This document shows positions 61,322 to 64,000 of a stretch of DNA of 64,000 bases, in pieces (position 1 is the first letter of the stretch; each line of letters opens with the position of its first letter). Below the pieces are notes generated by a model, which was given only the letters and a program-made list of their open reading frames with translations, was not told where the DNA came from and did no database searches. Origin of the DNA: Phycisphaerales bacterium UBA1845. Lineage in GTDB: Bacteria > Planctomycetota > Phycisphaerae > UBA1845. Location of the stretch: the NCBI GenBank assembly GCA_002338715.1, contig DDIR01000047.1, forward strand, positions 1 to 64,000, read 5' to 3'. The position numbers were made by a program, and so were the translations under genes.

Positions 61322-63208
61322 TTAGGGATTCTCACTTGACGTGACCAAATCGAGGATCGCGCCGTGGATTTTCTTGGTGGCGGCGTTTAGTTCTTCGTGG
61401 GAGGGTTTGGATGGAAATTCTGAGAGGTCGACCGGTTCGCCGAAGCGGATGGTGGCTCTATGCGGCGCGAAGAAGCCTGCCGCGATCCCGTCGCGAAATA
61501 CGGTACCGCTGATACCGACCGGAATGACCGTCGCGCCTGAACGCAACGCCAACATCGCGACGCCGTTTTTCGGTTCGGCGACTTCACCGGGATCGGGAAT
61601 GCGGCCCTCAATGAAAATGCCCAGTGCGTCGCCATTCTTCAAGCGGCGCAGCGCCTCGCGGGCCGAGTTCGCATCGTTGGCGTCGCGCTCGACGGGAATG
61701 CAAGCGATCGAGCCAATGAACCATTTGGCGACGGGAATGCCGGTGTATTCCTTGGCCACGAGAAAACTAATTCGGCGATGATGACACTCGGCGTAAATCA
61801 TCAGCGGATCGGGCGTCGCGGAATGGTTGGCTGTGATGATCACGGGGCCTTCGCGCGGAACGGTGCACGGGCCGACGCGTTTGAGCTTGTACCAGAACCG
61901 GCAGAAGAATTCATTGAACCCGCGCGTGATCGACAGCCCGATCGGGTCGGGTTGGTTGGTGTGGCGGATCACCAGCGACGTCAGACCGACGGCCAACATC
62001 AACATGCCGATCCCCATCGCGATCAGTCCGCACCAGCGATCAATCTTTTCCCAATGCGGTATCCCGAGCACGCCGCACGCCAGCAGCAACCCGGTCATCG
62101 TGCAAAGATCGAGCACGCCATAAACGCGGCCCCGATAGCGATCGGGAACGATGCGTTGAAGCAGCGCGTTGTAGCTCGTGATCAAGCCCGAACCAAAGAA
62201 GCCAGCCACCATGATTCCGATCGCACCGAGAACGTATGCGACGGAGTTGCTCCACCAGGAGATCGTGCTGACGGCCATCAATGTACCCGCCAGCCCTGCA
62301 CCAATAAGCGACCACGTGATCGCCACCTCACTGCGAAGCGCGTCCTTCAACACGAACAGCGCACCGGAACCCAGCACCATCCCGACCACCAGGTACGCCC
62401 GAAACATCGAAACATCCTGATACGACTTCAGCCCGAAGGAATGCTTAACGACCGCGGGCACGATGCTGTTCAGACCAGCCGCACTGAACCAATACACCGT
62501 TCCGAAGATGATCAACTGCATCACGCGACGGTGGCAGAGGATGTATCGAACCCCGCCGGCGATCTGCGGAATGAAACGCTCCTCGCGCACCACCTGCGTG
62601 CGGTCGGACTTCGGCGCGATGATAAAGAACACAAGAATGGCGCTGGCTGCGAACGTCGCCGCGTCGGCTTTGAACGCCACGCCGGGCATGTTGTCGGCCA
62701 GCCATCCACCGAGGACGGCGGAGATGATTGTCGCCAACACGCCTACCCCGCGAATCAATGCATTCGCTTCGACGAGTTGTTCATCCTCGATCAACGTCGG
62801 AAGCATCGCCGAACGCGCGGGCGAAAACATCGCGGCGAACAACCCGACGAAGAGCAATGGAAGGTAAGGCCCCCAATCCGCCGAATACGGCGAAAGCCAA
62901 ACGATCAGCGTCGCGAAAAACAGCATCAGCGCAATCCGCGCGATGTCCGCAAAGATCATCAACCCGCGCCGCGGATAGCGGTCTGCAAGCATGCCCATCA
63001 ACGGGCCGAACAAAAAGAACGGGATGAAGAACACAAACATCATTCGCGCCTGGAGGGGAATGATGTCCACCCCCTCGCCCAGGGCGTTCTGCATGCGCAG
63101 AATCTCCATCTCCGAAAGATGATCGCCCATCGCGCTGATGAAATACGCGCACCAAAGGAGGAGGAAATTGCGGTTCTTGAGCAATGAAATGGGTTTTTTC
63201 AGCGACAA
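61322..63208 (-). CDS. MFS transporter-acyltransferase fusion (LplT-Aas/PlsC-like)
   Basis: The 628-aa product has ~12 membrane segments over residues 1-~410 (MFS motif in 'GPLMGMLADRYPRRGLM'), followed by a cytoplasmic PlsC-type 1-acylglycerol-phosphate acyltransferase domain with H-X4-D at His462-Asp467 (NHSATPD) and 'FIEGR' (Glu534) in place of the usual FPEG(T/S)R. Fusions or pairs of this kind flip and re-acylate lysophospholipids, as E. coli LplT and Aas do; there is no acyl-ACP synthetase domain here. The start is TTG 63208 with a weak GGGA; no ATG precedes the first helix. Confidence 0.87.
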   Translation of the reverse strand: MSLKKPISLLKNRNFLLLWCAYFISAMGDHLSEMEILRMQNALGEGVDIIPLQARMMFVFFIPFFLFGPLMGMLADRYPRRGLMIFADIARIALMLFFATLIVWLSPYSADWGPYLPLLFVGLFAAMFSPARSAMLPTLIEDEQLVEANALIRGVGVLATIISAVLGGWLADNMPGVAFKADAATFAASAILVFFIIAPKSDRTQVVREERFIPQIAGGVRYILCHRRVMQLIIFGTVYWFSAAGLNSIVPAVVKHSFGLKSYQDVSMFRAYLVVGMVLGSGALFVLKDALRSEVAITWSLIGAGLAGTLMAVSTISWWSNSVAYVLGAIGIMVAGFFGSGLITSYNALLQRIVPDRYRGRVYGVLDLCTMTGLLLACGVLGIPHWEKIDRWCGLIAMGIGMLMLAVGLTSLVIRHTNQPDPIGLSITRGFNEFFCRFWYKLKRVGPCTVPREGPVIITANHSATPDPLMIYAECHHRRISFLVAKEYTGIPVAKWFIGSIACIPVERDANDANSAREALRRLKNGDALGIFIEGRIPDPGEVAEPKNGVAMLALRSGATVIPVGISGTVFRDGIAAGFFAPHRATIRFGEPVDLSEFPSKPSHEELNAATKKIHGAILDLVTSSENP

Positions 63209-63443
63209 GTTCGATTCCCGTCGGACACAGCCAGGACTCAGGTGCTGGCCGCGATACTATCCTTGGTGAGGGCAGGCGAGTCAATTGTAATGATGGGGAT
63301 CAATTGCGGCGGCCCAACTGCGTTTGTATGATTCCTGCTCGAACAAGACGGCTGGAGTGCCTCGCGGCGAGAACGAGTCGATTTGGCGTCGTTTGAACCG
63401 CCCGAAATTCAAAAAACTGCTCGCAGATAAAAAGGAGTCGCGA

Positions 63444-64000
63444 ATGATGAAACAACTCTTGGGATTGAAGTGTGCACTGGCGATCGTTGGGCTATTGGCG
63501 ATTCCGTTAACCGCTCAAGCCGACGACGCCACAGCGAAACCGCGCGTCAAGTTCAACACGACACTCGGTGACATGATCATCGAACTGGATGCCGAAAAGG
63601 CGCCGATCACCGTCGCAAACTTCATCTCGTATGTCGAAGATGGGTACTACGATGGCACCATCTTCCATCGCGTCATCCCCAACTTCATGATTCAAGGCGG
63701 CGGATTCACCGAAAACGTCGAAAAGAAAACCGAAGGCCTCAAGGCGCCAATCAAACTCGAATCCGACAACGGGCTCAAGAACGTCAAGTACGCCATCGCG
63801 ATGGCCCGCGGAACGCCCAACTCCGCCACCAGCCAGTTCTTCATCAACGTGGTGGACAACGCCCGGCTCGACCACCGCGAAGGCTTCCCCGGTTATGCTG
63901 CGTTTGGAATGGTTGTCGAGGGGCAGGACGTGGTCGAAAAGATCCGAACCACCAAGTGCATCCTGCATGAAAAATATAAGACAGCCGACGGCGCCGTCAC
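63444..64000 (+). CDS. Exported cyclophilin-type peptidyl-prolyl isomerase, 3' end missing
   Basis: The frame opens at ATG 63444 (AAGGAG 6 nt upstream) and runs off the window after 185 codons. It has a signal peptide ending in AQADDA and then the cyclophilin core: 'MIIELDAEKAPITVANFISYV', 'GTIFHRVIPNFMIQGGGF', 'AMARGTPNSATSQFFINV', given in outline. FHRVI..FMIQGG and MAR...P.SATSQFFI are the active-site segments, with the catalytic Arg in FHRVI. It isomerises Xaa-Pro bonds in the periplasm. The 235-bp stretch before it holds nothing that I recognise. Confidence 0.95.
   Translation, partial: MMKQLLGLKCALAIVGLLAIPLTAQADDATAKPRVKFNTTLGDMIIELDAEKAPITVANFISYVEDGYYDGTIFHRVIPNFMIQGGGFTENVEKKTEGLKAPIKLESDNGLKNVKYAIAMARGTPNSATSQFFINVVDNARLDHREGFPGYAAFGMVVEGQDVVEKIRTTKCILHEKYKTADGAV

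Noticed and set aside
61778..63187. 469-codon open frame on the plus strand opposite the MFS-acyltransferase gene
   Set aside because: Its His/Arg/Gln-rich translation is the typical antisense shadow of a GC-rich membrane-protein gene.

Overview
The window looks like a chromosomal segment of a moderately GC-rich planctomycete, most likely Phycisphaerae-like. The evidence is an ECF sigma factor of the planctomycete type next to a TPR-bearing Ser/Thr kinase, dockerin-like EF-hand tails on several exported proteins, a PEP-CTERM protein, prepilin-like secreted proteins, small membrane proteins ending in a 'CGYD..CPECG' zinc ribbon, and flagellin genes. This placement is an inference from gene content. 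No rRNA, tRNA, CRISPR array, phage or transposase gene was seen.

Layout. 0-6 kb: the 3' part of a YWTD-propeller gene, a BNR-type lipoprotein with a long Asp/Asn/Gly/Thr linker, then a tight ECF sigma-Ser/Thr kinase pair. 6-16 kb: MOSC protein, exported unknown protein, class I aldolase, then trigger factor with two tandem ClpP peptidases, a GAF-PP2C phosphatase, an aminoglycoside-phosphotransferase-like kinase and an HD-domain protein. 15.8-24.3 kb: minus-strand flagellar filament block (TPR protein, fliS, a very large fliD, two flagellins with their own terminators). 24.3-28 kb: a long non-coding stretch followed by cysD-cysNC. 28-33 kb: prepilin-like protein, membrane protein, dockerin-type exported protein, and thiC behind a TPP riboswitch. 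33-41 kb: zinc-ribbon protein, an exported unknown overlapping an MFS transporter, a secreted metalloprotease/beta-helix/dockerin protein, a small zinc-ribbon membrane protein and a housekeeping-type sigma-70 factor. 41-54 kb: rpsA, a lipoprotein, an ECF sigma/anti-sigma pair, an SGNH hydrolase, a 1135-aa beta-helix surface protein behind a structured leader, and a PpiD/SurA-like membrane protein. 54-64 kb: alpha-glucan phosphorylase, three small membrane or redox-type genes among palindromic repeats, Kelch and HAF-repeat exported proteins, an MFS-acyltransferase fusion, and the 5' part of an exported cyclophilin.

Themes. Protein quality control (trigger factor, ClpP1/ClpP2, PpiD-like protein, cyclophilin), sulfate activation (CysD, CysN-CysC), motility, and a large exported or surface proteome with several anchoring signals (lipobox, dockerin-like, PEP-CTERM, a MYXO-CTERM-like tail). 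Two families of short palindromic repeats sit at gene 3' ends. The more abundant one (seven copies) supplies the stop codon in at least three genes and surrounds the small zinc-ribbon membrane genes; with the oversized FliD and the structured leader at 47.6-47.9 kb, these are the least ordinary features here.
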